Assembly (NCBI GenBank): GCA_023475225.1
Contig: JAMCVK010000026.1
Location: forward strand, 43,399-107,398
Direction: 5' to 3'
Origin: Chloroflexota bacterium
Lineage (GTDB): Bacteria; Chloroflexota; UBA6077; FW602-bin22; JAMCVK01
DNA length: 64,000 nucleotides
Position numbers and translations under genes: made by a program. The notes beneath the pieces were generated by a model. It ran no database searches. It saw nothing but the letters and a program-made list of their open reading frames with translations, and was not told the DNA's origin. Position 1 is the stretch's first letter; every line of letters begins with the position of its first letter. Positions 39,697 through 47,796 of the stretch are shown in pieces.

Positions 39697-40401
39697 TTAT
39701 CCCCCCAGGTAAGCTTTTTTAACGTGCTCGTTCTCTAGGAGATCTTTAGCCTGGCCATGCAAGGCGACGGTCCCTGTCTCCAACACATAACCCCGATCGG
39801 CCATGCTAAGGGCCAGGCGGGCGTTCTGTTCCACCAGCAGAACTGTTGTCCCCTGCCGGTGAATATCTAGGATGATTTTGGCCACTGTTTCCACCAAGAA
39901 AGGGGCCAGCCCCAGCGATGGCTCGTCAAACATCATGAGCTTCGGCCTGGACATGAGAGCCCGTCCAATAGCCAGCATCTGCTGTTCACCGCCACTCAAG
40001 GTACCGGCCAGCTGACTTCTGCGCTCGGCCAGACGAGGGAAGAGAGTGAAGACCCGCTCCAAATCCTGCCTTATCTCCTGCCTATCATGGCGAACGTAAG
40101 CACCCATCTCCAGATTCTCCAGCACAGTCATATCTGGGAAGACCCTTCTCCCCTCCGGGCAATGGGCGATGCCCAGACGAAGGATAGCGTTAGGTGATAG
40201 TCCATCTATGCGCTTTCTGAGGAACTCTATGTTGCCTGTAGCTGGGGTGATGAGCCCGGAAATGGTCTTTAAGGTTGTCGTTTTGCCCGCGCCATTGGCC
40301 CCGACTAGGGTGACCAATTCACCCTGCTGTACCTCGAGGGAGAGTCCGCGCAACGCCTGGACGTGTCCATAGTAGGTATCGATGCTGTCTACCTTAAGCA
40401 C
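39697..40401 (-). CDS. livF: ABC transporter ATP-binding protein (LivF)
   Basis: A 234-residue ATPase of the LivF class. Walker A is GANGAGKTT, the signature LSGGEQQMLAIGRALM, Walker B LMMFDEPSLGLAP and the H-loop region TTVLLVEQNARLAL. It starts inside the 3' end of livG (8-base overlap). It energises import through LivH/LivM with LivG. Confidence 0.95.
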   Translation of the reverse strand: MLKVDSIDTYYGHVQALRGLSLEVQQGELVTLVGANGAGKTTTLKTISGLITPATGNIEFLRKRIDGLSPNAILRLGIAHCPEGRRVFPDMTVLENLEMGAYVRHDRQEIRQDLERVFTLFPRLAERRSQLAGTLSGGEQQMLAIGRALMSRPKLMMFDEPSLGLAPFLVETVAKIILDIHRQGTTVLLVEQNARLALSMADRGYVLETGTVALHGQAKDLLENEHVKKAYLGG

Positions 40402-41164
40402 TGTAGGTCCCCCTGCCTAGATAGGCCTCGATCACAGCTTCGTTCCTCTGTATCTCTTTAGGGGTTCCGTCGGCGATCTTCTTGCCATAGTTCAATACAA
40501 TGATGCGATCTGATATGCCCATAACGAATTTCATATCGTGTTCCACAAGGAGTACATTTATACCACTGTCGCGAATCCGGCTCACGAGCCCTGTCAATCG
40601 TTCCTTCTCCACCGGGTTCATGCCTGCTCCTGGCTCATCGAGCAGTAACATTTCTGGCTCCGCGGCCAGGGCGATGGACAGCTCCAGTAACCGCTGCTCA
40701 CCGTAGGGCAGATTCTTGGCCAGTTCATTCTGATGATGAGTCAATTGGGTAAACTCCAGCACCTCCAGCGCTTTCCGCCTGGCACGCTGCTCTTCCGCCT
40801 GGATAGCCCTCGTGTTACACAGAGCACCCCAGAAGCCACAGGTCAGTTTGCGGTGACATCCAATGATCACGTTCTCCAGAACAGTGGCCTCGGCGAATAC
40901 GGAGGTCCTTTGGAAGGTACGGACAATGCCCATATTCGCAATCTGATGAGGCTTCATCCCGGTTATGTCTCGGTCCTTATAGAATACCCGGCCGCTTGTC
41001 GGTGTCAGGAAGCCAGTTATGAGGTTGAAAGCTGTCGTCTTACCGGCACCGTTAGGGCCGATCATGCTCAGGATCTCCCTATCGCCTACTTCGAAGCTCA
41101 CCCCATCGACCGCCGCCAGTCCCCCAAAGTAAACGGTTAAATTATCGACTTTCAGAGAGATCAA
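40394..41164 (-). CDS. livG: ABC transporter ATP-binding protein (LivG)
   Basis: A 256-residue LivG-type ATPase: Walker A GPNGAGKTTAFN, the LivG-specific VRTFQRTSVF Q-loop region, a diverged signature (NLPYGEQRLLELSIAL), Walker B LLLDEPGAGMN and VLLVEHDMKFVMGISDR. The start is TTG at 41164, with AGGAAG upstream, lying within the 3' end of livM. It forms a heterodimer with LivF. Confidence 0.95.
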   Translation of the reverse strand: MISLKVDNLTVYFGGLAAVDGVSFEVGDREILSMIGPNGAGKTTAFNLITGFLTPTSGRVFYKDRDITGMKPHQIANMGIVRTFQRTSVFAEATVLENVIIGCHRKLTCGFWGALCNTRAIQAEEQRARRKALEVLEFTQLTHHQNELAKNLPYGEQRLLELSIALAAEPEMLLLDEPGAGMNPVEKERLTGLVSRIRDSGINVLLVEHDMKFVMGISDRIIVLNYGKKIADGTPKEIQRNEAVIEAYLGRGTYSA

Positions 41165-42176
41165 TTTCTTCCTTTCTGCGGCTTGAACTCTTTCTATAAT
41201 CCAGACCAGCCGTCACATTCCGGACGGCCAGGCGCCCTCGTTTTAGAAGCCCACCAAGGGCGGGGACGATCCCTTGGGGCATGAAAATGATCGCTAAAAT
41301 TAGGAGGAGACCGTAGGATATCATGCGGTAGGCGGCTACGGCCCGCAGCAGTTCCGGCAAAATGGTGAAGGCTACCGCACCGACGACTGGCCCCAGGAGC
41401 GTGCCCGCCCCACCGACGATGGTCATAATCACTATCGTGACCGTGTAGGGAAAACTGAAGAGATCCGGGCTGAGGAAGGTCACGTAATGAGCGTAGAAGC
41501 TACCGGCCAAACCAGCAAAGAAGGTGGCTACAACGACGGATAAAAGAGAGTATTGGAAAGCACTGATGCCGATAGACTCAGCCAGGCTCTCATTCTGGTT
41601 GATGGCCGCAAACGCCCGGCCCAGGCGCGAGTTGAACATGCGGTGGGCAACGTAGAGGGTGATCAAGACCAGGGCCAGGATTAGATAGTAGTAAGGGGTT
41701 CTCCCTCGGAAATGTGTATCCAGTAAGTAAGGAATATGTAGGCTCGGCGGCGCCACTCCAGCCAGTCCCATCGGCCCACCAGTCAAATCAATCCAGTTGA
41801 GGCAAATCAGATGCATGACCTCGGCGAACCCGATAGTTACCAGGACAAAGTAGGCGCCTCTCATCTTGAGGCTGATCAGGCCAATGGCGTAACCCACTGA
41901 GGCAGAGACTAAACCAGCGGCCGGCAGTCCGATCCAGAAGGGTATCCCCAATTTGACCGATAGCAAACCGGAGGTGAAGGCCCCCAGCCCAAAGAAGGCC
42001 GTATGGCCAAGGTTTAGTTGCCCCACAGCGAGAATGATGTTCAAACTGGAAGCCAGGATGACGAAGATGCCAGACATAACCAGTATGTGGATAAAGTACT
42101 CGTCCTTGACTATGAGAGGAGCCAGGATAAGGATGGCTAAGATGACGCCTAGGGGCCAATTCTTTAAATAGCTCAT
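41142..42176 (-). CDS. livM: Branched-chain amino acid-type ABC permease (LivM)
   Basis: A 344-residue permease with eight to ten membrane segments. Signatures are AVGQLNLGHTAFFGLGAF, the EAA-like loop NESLAESIGISAFQYSLLSV and FIGGAGTLLGP-like VGGAGTLLGPVVGA. The cytoplasmic C-terminal tail is long and charged (KSSSRRKEEIDLSESR). ATGA overlap with livH. Confidence 0.95.
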   Translation of the reverse strand: MSYLKNWPLGVILAILILAPLIVKDEYFIHILVMSGIFVILASSLNIILAVGQLNLGHTAFFGLGAFTSGLLSVKLGIPFWIGLPAAGLVSASVGYAIGLISLKMRGAYFVLVTIGFAEVMHLICLNWIDLTGGPMGLAGVAPPSLHIPYLLDTHFRGRTPYYYLILALVLITLYVAHRMFNSRLGRAFAAINQNESLAESIGISAFQYSLLSVVVATFFAGLAGSFYAHYVTFLSPDLFSFPYTVTIVIMTIVGGAGTLLGPVVGAVAFTILPELLRAVAAYRMISYGLLLILAIIFMPQGIVPALGGLLKRGRLAVRNVTAGLDYRKSSSRRKEEIDLSESR

Positions 42177-43048
42177 CCGACTCGACTCACCCTTCCAAAT
42201 AGCCCGGCTGGCCTGAATGTGAGCACCAGGATGATGGCGATAAAACCGATAGCATCTTTATAGCCTGAGGAAATGTAGCCCGCTCCAAGGCTCTCGGCTA
42301 CGCCCAGGATCAGCCCGGCCGCAATGGCCCCAGGAAAGTTACCCAGTCCGGCCATGATAACTACGGCGAAGGCCTTCATTGCAGCCAGTTCTCCCATAGT
42401 AGGAAAGACCAAGAAAAGGGGTCCCAAGAGGGCCCCAGCGGCAGCGGCCAGCCCGGCTCCGATGGCGAAGGTGAGCCCATAGATCACATCAATGTTCACT
42501 CCCAATAGGGCCGCTGTCTCTCGGTCCTGGAACGTCGCCCGCATGGCCTTGCCCATCCTGGTTTTCTGGAGGAATAGATGTACTCCCAAGATAAGAGCGA
42601 AAGTAACGACCATGATGAATAAGCGGATTGGCGTGACGTAGATGGGACCAAGAACGATCGGCGAAGGGGAGAAGGGATCGGGGATCGGTTTGGGCGTACC
42701 ACCCCAGATCAGGAGGGCCAGATTCTGAAAGAAAACCGATAGTCCGATTGTAGCCAGCATCGGGATGAAGATCACCTGCGCCCGCAGCGGCCGCAGAACC
42801 AGCCTCTCGCTCACTGCTCCCAGGATCATCAGGGCCAGGATGGCCAAGGGAAGGGCCAGAAAGAAATTTATGCCTGACATAATGTTGAAGAGGAAGATAG
42901 CGTACGCGCCGAGCATATAGAGCTCGCCATGAGCGAAATTGACCACGTTCATGATACCGAAGATCAGGGTCAGACCGACGCCCATCAAGGCGTAGATGCC
43001 ACCGATGATCAGTCCGTTGACAATATGCTGTGGTAGTTCGGTTAGCAT
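42173..43048 (-). CDS. livH: Branched-chain amino acid-type ABC permease (LivH)
   Basis: A 291-residue permease opening the liv operon: QHIVNGLIIGGIYALMGVGL, IMNVVNFAHGELYMLGAY and MRATFQDRETAALLGVNIDV, the last being the EAA loop that contacts the ATPases. AGGAAGG precedes the ATG. The set lies downstream of the hydroxylase cluster on the same strand, separated by a repeat block. Confidence 0.95.
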   Translation of the reverse strand: MLTELPQHIVNGLIIGGIYALMGVGLTLIFGIMNVVNFAHGELYMLGAYAIFLFNIMSGINFFLALPLAILALMILGAVSERLVLRPLRAQVIFIPMLATIGLSVFFQNLALLIWGGTPKPIPDPFSPSPIVLGPIYVTPIRLFIMVVTFALILGVHLFLQKTRMGKAMRATFQDRETAALLGVNIDVIYGLTFAIGAGLAAAAGALLGPLFLVFPTMGELAAMKAFAVVIMAGLGNFPGAIAAGLILGVAESLGAGYISSGYKDAIGFIAIILVLTFRPAGLFGRVSRVG

Positions 43049-43069
43049 AGAACCTTCCTATCTAGTATT

Positions 43070-43320
43070 AAGCCCTCATCCCCCTGCCCCCTTCTCCCTG
43101 GAAGGGAGAAGGGGGGGTATGGGCTAGGGCGGAGCCCTAGGACCCTCCCAGAAGGGGGGCATCCCCCTTCTGGACTACCCCCTTATTCCTGTGGAAGAAG
43201 GGGGGGAACAGAAAATGTAGGAGCGGGGCTTGCCCCTGCCCCATCTGGGGCAACCCTCGTGGTTGCCCCTTCGAAGGACTCCCAGAAAGGGTCATCCCCC
43301 TTCTGGACTACCCCCTTGCT
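43070..43320. repeat. GC-rich intergenic repeat cluster, copy 4
   Basis: Non-coding. CTAGGGCGGAGCCCTAGGAC (about 43124) and the following CAGAAGGGGG/CCCCCTTCTG inverted repeat match copy 3 almost base for base over some 70 bases, and a second, shorter inverted repeat of the same type follows near 43280. It lies between livH and the 2Fe-2S gene. Confidence 0.75.
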
Positions 43321-43322
43321 TC

Positions 43323-43652
43323 TCACTTATCACCAGGTAAAGTTTCTACCACCAGATCCCGGATGACCGTTCCCTTCTTTGGTTCCAGGGTAACGTCGTC
43401 TTCAATGACGGCCGTGCAGGCCAACCTGGTGCGACCATCCACCTTAATATGACAGCCAGCACACTTACCGATTCGACACGAGGAGTAAAACGCCAGGCTG
43501 CGATCCAGGTTCTCATAGATGTAGCGCAGCGCACTCAGGACTGTTGTGCCCTTGGAATACGGAATCTCATATTCTTGATAATAAGGCTCCTTATCTGCGG
43601 AGGGATCAAATCGCTGCACTACAATTTTGCTGTTCGCTTTTTCCACACTCAA
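43323..43652 (-). CDS. 2Fe-2S protein like the N-terminal domain of SdhB/FrdB
   Basis: A 109-residue protein that matches only the plant-type ferredoxin half of succinate dehydrogenase / fumarate reductase iron-sulfur subunits. It has KIVVQRFDP, TVLSALRYIYENLD and the cluster motif SSCRIGKCAGCHIKVDGR, followed by LACTA. The C-terminal domain with the [4Fe-4S] and [3Fe-4S] clusters is absent, and the gene ends naturally at ETLPGDK. The start is TTG at 43652, with GGAG 8 bases upstream, six bases after the flavoprotein's stop. It probably passes electrons to or from that flavoprotein. Confidence 0.85.
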   Translation of the reverse strand: MSVEKANSKIVVQRFDPSADKEPYYQEYEIPYSKGTTVLSALRYIYENLDRSLAFYSSCRIGKCAGCHIKVDGRTRLACTAVIEDDVTLEPKKGTVIRDLVVETLPGDK

Positions 43653-43658
43653 CCCGTT

Positions 43659-45431
43659 TCACTCCTTTAGGCCGTAGTCCCTGATAACTCTCTTGGGCTG
43701 GAAGTGAGTAAGATCAACTTCCCTGACTTCAACAGCCATCCCCTCCTTCTCCCGGCGTAGCACCACATTCTTGAGCCAGTTCACATTATCCGTCTTTGGG
43801 AAGTCACGCCGATAGAGTGCTCCCCGGCTTTCCTCGCGGGTCAAACTGCTGCGGGCCACCATCTCTAGGACGAGGGCCATGTTCTCTAACTGAATGGCTT
43901 CTATCCATTCTTTGTTGTACCGTCTCGTCTTGGTGCTCACAGAAAGGTCGGGGATTATATCGCGCCGCAAAACCTCAATACGTGAGAGTCCCCCTTCCAA
44001 CCCTTCCTTGTCACGGACAACGCCAACGTTCATCCAGGCAATGTTCTGCAATTCCTTGCGGGTCTTGACCGGATCTTCACCGTGTGAAGCCTCCAGGCTG
44101 TGGAACAGGCGGGCCTTGATTGCGGCCACCTGGTCAACATCTACGTCGACCTCGCCCACCTGTACCGCGTAATCCGCGGCAAAACAGCCGGCCCGCTGGC
44201 CCCAAACCTGGGTCATGGTGAGCGCATTCCCGGAGACTCGGTTGGCTCCCATGATACTTCCTGTACCCTCGCCAGCCGCGTATAGACCGGGAACTGTGGT
44301 TTCGCATTGCTCATTGATTCGAACCCCACCGTTCCAGAAGTGGCACGCTGGCGCAGTTTCCAGCGCGTCCTGGGCGAGATCAGGCAGGAACTGTTTCATA
44401 TTGAATCCACCATAGCGCCAGTGGGAAATATTTTCGGGGAACCATTCTGCTGAGTAGTCCAGAACATTCTTGGGTAAGTGGTGCAGGGAAAGGTAAGTAC
44501 CATTGTTCGGGCTACCCCGTCCCTCCAGAACTTCGACTATGGCCGCAATAGAATTCACGTCGCGGGTACTATGCTCCATGCGCTCGGGATCCCATCTCTT
44601 CATGTAACGCTCGCCCATCCGATTTAGAGCGTGTACCTCCAGGTAAGCACTGAGCAGGTACGGAAAATCCACCCCATCCAGAGAATCGGGCTTGATTAAT
44701 GTGTAAGGAAGGAACATGGGGAATTCCATATCAATAAGCTCTGCTCCGGTGCGGTAGGCCGCAGCCAGACCGTCCCCTGTCAGTTCTTCTGGTGCAGTGG
44801 TGTGCGGGTATATCCGCATGGCCCCGCCGGTACACAGGATCACCGCCTTGGCCTTAAACACATAGAACTGGCCAGTGGCAATGTTGATACCGCAGGCGCC
44901 CACTACCCGCCCATCTTTCTGCAAGAGATCAGTGACCATCATGTGCTCAATCACACTGATGTTATCCTGTTTACGGATCTCCTTGCTTAGTACACGGGCG
45001 ATATCTATACCGGGGATCCAGATGCCGCGGGGGTAGGTGTGCCCTGGCGCATGGGTCAGCTTATCAATACGGGCTCCCCAGTCCACAATCTCGCGCACAC
45101 GTTCTGGCGCTTCTTCGCAGTGAATCTTAACTAGATGCTGATTGTTAATGTACTCGGCCTCTTTAACCATGTCTTTGGCAAACTTCAGCGGACTGTCCCT
45201 CAGGTCCCCGGGTAGGCCGAACAGTTCCGCCGCACTTCGGCTGTCGATATCAATATCCGCGTCTGCTGTGAGTGTAGCCCCTGACTTGCCCAGGACACCC
45301 TTGGTTGCTACCACTACTCGTAGCCCTTTCCTGGCTGCACCTAGAGCGGCTCTGGCCCCAGCCCCCTCACTACCCACAATCAGGATGTCACAGACGAATA
45401 TTTCATCAGCAAGATGTTCGATATCTAACAT
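43659..45431 (-). CDS. FAD-dependent fumarate reductase/succinate dehydrogenase-like flavoprotein
   Basis: A 590-residue flavoprotein with FAD motif ILIVGSEGAGARAALGAARK, capping domain, ILCTGGAMRIYPHTTAPEEL, and the FAD-site signature VPGLYAAGEGTGSIMGANRV followed by SGNALTMTQVWG. The C-terminal helical domain (NKEWIEAIQLENMALVLEMV, then ESRGALYRRDFPKTDN) is as in SdhA/FrdA/AprA. No membrane anchor gene is present, so the enzyme with its 2Fe-2S partner is probably soluble and acts on an unsaturated carboxylate or enoate of the pathway (inference). It follows the M24 hydrolase by 11 bases. Confidence 0.88.
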   Translation of the reverse strand: MLDIEHLADEIFVCDILIVGSEGAGARAALGAARKGLRVVVATKGVLGKSGATLTADADIDIDSRSAAELFGLPGDLRDSPLKFAKDMVKEAEYINNQHLVKIHCEEAPERVREIVDWGARIDKLTHAPGHTYPRGIWIPGIDIARVLSKEIRKQDNISVIEHMMVTDLLQKDGRVVGACGINIATGQFYVFKAKAVILCTGGAMRIYPHTTAPEELTGDGLAAAYRTGAELIDMEFPMFLPYTLIKPDSLDGVDFPYLLSAYLEVHALNRMGERYMKRWDPERMEHSTRDVNSIAAIVEVLEGRGSPNNGTYLSLHHLPKNVLDYSAEWFPENISHWRYGGFNMKQFLPDLAQDALETAPACHFWNGGVRINEQCETTVPGLYAAGEGTGSIMGANRVSGNALTMTQVWGQRAGCFAADYAVQVGEVDVDVDQVAAIKARLFHSLEASHGEDPVKTRKELQNIAWMNVGVVRDKEGLEGGLSRIEVLRRDIIPDLSVSTKTRRYNKEWIEAIQLENMALVLEMVARSSLTREESRGALYRRDFPKTDNVNWLKNVVLRREKEGMAVEVREVDLTHFQPKRVIRDYGLKE

Positions 45432-45442
45432 AACCTTTCCGC

Positions 45443-46606
45443 CTAGCTCCCACTAATAGTGTGTAACTCCCGACTAGCCTTAGACAATATTTCATAGCCC
45501 CTTTCGGTAACCGCTACGTTCTCTTCAATGTCGAAAACGCCCCGCTCGTTTACAATACCCGGTTCCACGGTGATGGTCATGCCGGGCTGCAGGATAGTGT
45601 TATCATAGGTAGCAACGTGCGGTGGCTCGGTGCTGTTCAGTCCAATGCCGTGGCCCATACGCCCGCAATCAAAGCTGGGATCGAACCCGTACTCCTGCAT
45701 CCCGCGGGCGCATTCCCGGGCAATTTCAGCAACCGGAACGCCAGGAGCGATTTTCGCCACCGCCTTCATCGTCACCTCATGGACAATGGCTTGCAGTTTC
45801 CGTTGCTCATCCGTCGGCCCGCCAACCACCCCAGCACGGCAGTAATCGGTCCAGTACCCCCCAACGACGGCGCTGAGATCAAGCCAGACCATATCCCCTC
45901 TTTCTATGCGGCGGTTTGTGGCTATGCCACTGATGCGCTCGTAGTTTCCCTCACCGGAAACGATGATCACAAAGCCAGGAGCCTCGGCGCCTGCCCCCAA
46001 CATCAGGGCAGAGGCTCGCCTGGAGATCTCCTTCTCTGTCATCCCCTCGCGGATTTCGGCAAAGATGTGGCTGAGGGCCCAGTCGGTGGCTTGGCAAGCC
46101 TGGCGAAGGCAGGCAATTTCCGCCACAGACTTAATCATCCGCAGGCTCCAGATCAGAGCGGACGCATCCTCGAACCTGGCTAATGGCAGCATCCTGCGCA
46201 GACCTTCGAATTCTTGGGGGGCGACCCCCAGCCTTTGCTCGTACCCTAGCTCCCACCCAATGCGGCCACGGTCCATACCAAGTTCCGCTATAATCTCCAC
46301 CACTTGATCCAGTGGGGTCCCGGTCAGGCTATCATAGCAACGGACATCAGTAACGGCAGAACGAGCCTGCGCTTCGGGCTCGACGAAGCGATGGACAAGC
46401 AACACTGCTGAACCCTTCGCTGGTACGAAGAGCCAGACTGCCCTGGCAAAGGTAGACCAGGGCGTGTGCGTCCTGTAGCCGCTAAAGTAGTAGAAGTTGC
46501 TCTCGGCAGTGATCACTGTGCCTGCCAATTCCGCGTTCTCCATGCTTTGTTGGAGACGCTGGATACGAGCTTGTATTTCCTCAAGAGGGAATTCCAGTAA
46601 ACGCAT
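45443..46606 (-). CDS. M24-family hydrolase (Xaa-Pro peptidase/creatinase type)
   Basis: A 387-residue protein with an N-terminal creatinase-N domain (FYYFSGYRTHTPWSTFARAV) and a C-terminal pita-bread fold. The two metal-binding Asp are in MVWLDLSAVVGGYWTDYCRA, the His in MGHGIGLNSTEPPHVA, and the Glu in TITVEPGIVNERGVFDIEENVAV. All five ligands are present, so it is a metal peptidase-like enzyme rather than a metal-free creatinase. In a heterocycle-degradation setting it may cleave an amide or amidine bond. GAGGAG precedes the ATG. Confidence 0.88.
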   Translation of the reverse strand: MRLLEFPLEEIQARIQRLQQSMENAELAGTVITAESNFYYFSGYRTHTPWSTFARAVWLFVPAKGSAVLLVHRFVEPEAQARSAVTDVRCYDSLTGTPLDQVVEIIAELGMDRGRIGWELGYEQRLGVAPQEFEGLRRMLPLARFEDASALIWSLRMIKSVAEIACLRQACQATDWALSHIFAEIREGMTEKEISRRASALMLGAGAEAPGFVIIVSGEGNYERISGIATNRRIERGDMVWLDLSAVVGGYWTDYCRAGVVGGPTDEQRKLQAIVHEVTMKAVAKIAPGVPVAEIARECARGMQEYGFDPSFDCGRMGHGIGLNSTEPPHVATYDNTILQPGMTITVEPGIVNERGVFDIEENVAVTERGYEILSKASRELHTISGS

Positions 46607-46776
46607 GTGTTTTCTCCTCTTAACTGAGGGTCTTGAATGTCTCCCCCAAATCCGCCTTCGGCGAATTCAAGGTAGCCCTGCGGGCTTTTTGTGTTCTGGG
46701 GCACATCCCCAGATCCGCCGCAGGTCCGCCTTCGGCGGATGCCCCCTTGGAACCCCATGTTCGACCTGTATGAAAA
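46607..46776. repeat. Short intergenic stretch with CCGCCTTCGGCG hairpins
   Basis: A 170-base gap between the M24 gene and the split hydroxylase gene. It carries TCCGCCTTCGGCGAA and TCCGCCTTCGGCGGA, small hairpins with a TTC loop, plus GCCCTGCGGGC. No open frame is seen. It resembles, but is not the same as, the repeat family at 39 and 43 kb. Confidence 0.5.
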
Positions 46777-47796
46777 CTAACGCGCCTCCCCCGCAACATG
46801 TCCCTGAGCCTCCTTGTGACGTAGCAGAGAGCGAATGTGCTCGGCTGTCGCCGGCAACTTGGTGACCCTCACGCCGACGGCATCGTAGATGGCATTGATG
46901 ATGGCTGGGGCGGTGGGGATGGCTCCAGCCTCGCCCAATCCCTTGGCCCCAAAAGGCCCGGTTGGTTCCTCCTCCTCCACAATGAAGGTGGTAATGTCAT
47001 CGGGCATATCCAGGGCGGTGGGAATATAATATTCGGAGAGTGAGGGTGTAAGGATCTGTCCGTGCTCGAGCATGATCTCTTCCTGGAGAGCATAGCCAAG
47101 CCCCATCGCAACGGAGCCCTCTACCTGTCCCTCGATGTTCAGTGGGTTGATGGCCTTGCCGACGTCGTGGGCTGTGGCGAAGTTGAGCACGGTGACCTCG
47201 CCTGTTTCAGTATCCACCTCTACTTCGGCAAAATGAGTAGCGTATAGGTAGGTAGCATAGGCATCTCCCAGGCCGGTCTCCGGATCCACATCCTTCGTCG
47301 TGTTATTGTACCAGCCGAAGCCGATAAAGCGCCTGCCTCGCCGATGGGCCTCATTAGCTGCCTTAGCGAAGGGTAACGATAGTGCTGGTTTCTCCTTGAC
47401 ATAGATGGTGCGGTCCTTGACGACGAGGATATCCGCTGAGGTCTCCAGCATCTCGGCCGCCAGATTGAGGATCTCCTTCTTCGCATCAGCCGTCGCCAGC
47501 TTGACAGCGTTACCAGATACGTAGGTCTGTCGGCTGGCGGTGGTCGGCCCAGCATCGGGGGTGGCGGCTGTATCAGCGTGAACGATGCGCACATCTTCGT
47601 AGCGTATACCCAGCTCCTCGGCCACTATTTGGCAAAGCACCGTGTTGGAACCCTGACCCAGCTCGGCACAACCGGTGATGACTGTGGCTGTACCATCCTC
47701 AGCTATCTCCACCAAGGCCGAGGCGATGTCTGGGCGGTTGAAGCCGAAGCCAATGGCATAGAGCATCGTGCCTATGCCTATTCCACGCTTCTTCAT
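46777..47796 (-). CDS. Molybdenum hydroxylase large subunit, C-terminal half (set 1)
   Basis: A 339-residue protein equal to the C-terminal MoCoBD_2 part of xanthine dehydrogenase-type large subunits. It starts MKKRGIGIGTMLYAIGFGF, contains ATVITGCAELGQGSNTVLCQ and TYVSGNAVKLA, and has the catalytic Glu region GPFGAKGLGEAGAIPTAPAI. The N-terminal half is the preceding gene; the stop/start overlap is ATGA. The sum of the two halves (776 residues) equals the intact paralogues at 52.6 and 58.0 kb. A real two-gene split or an assembly/sequence frameshift are both possible; the clean ATGA junction favours a functional split. Confidence 0.85.
   Translation of the reverse strand: MKKRGIGIGTMLYAIGFGFNRPDIASALVEIAEDGTATVITGCAELGQGSNTVLCQIVAEELGIRYEDVRIVHADTAATPDAGPTTASRQTYVSGNAVKLATADAKKEILNLAAEMLETSADILVVKDRTIYVKEKPALSLPFAKAANEAHRRGRRFIGFGWYNNTTKDVDPETGLGDAYATYLYATHFAEVEVDTETGEVTVLNFATAHDVGKAINPLNIEGQVEGSVAMGLGYALQEEIMLEHGQILTPSLSEYYIPTALDMPDDITTFIVEEEEPTGPFGAKGLGEAGAIPTAPAIINAIYDAVGVRVTKLPATAEHIRSLLRHKEAQGHVAGEAR

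Noticed and set aside
46607..46776. A small protein gene in the gap with CCGCCTTCGGCG
   Set aside because: Frames are short, hairpin-derived and lack ribosome-binding sites.
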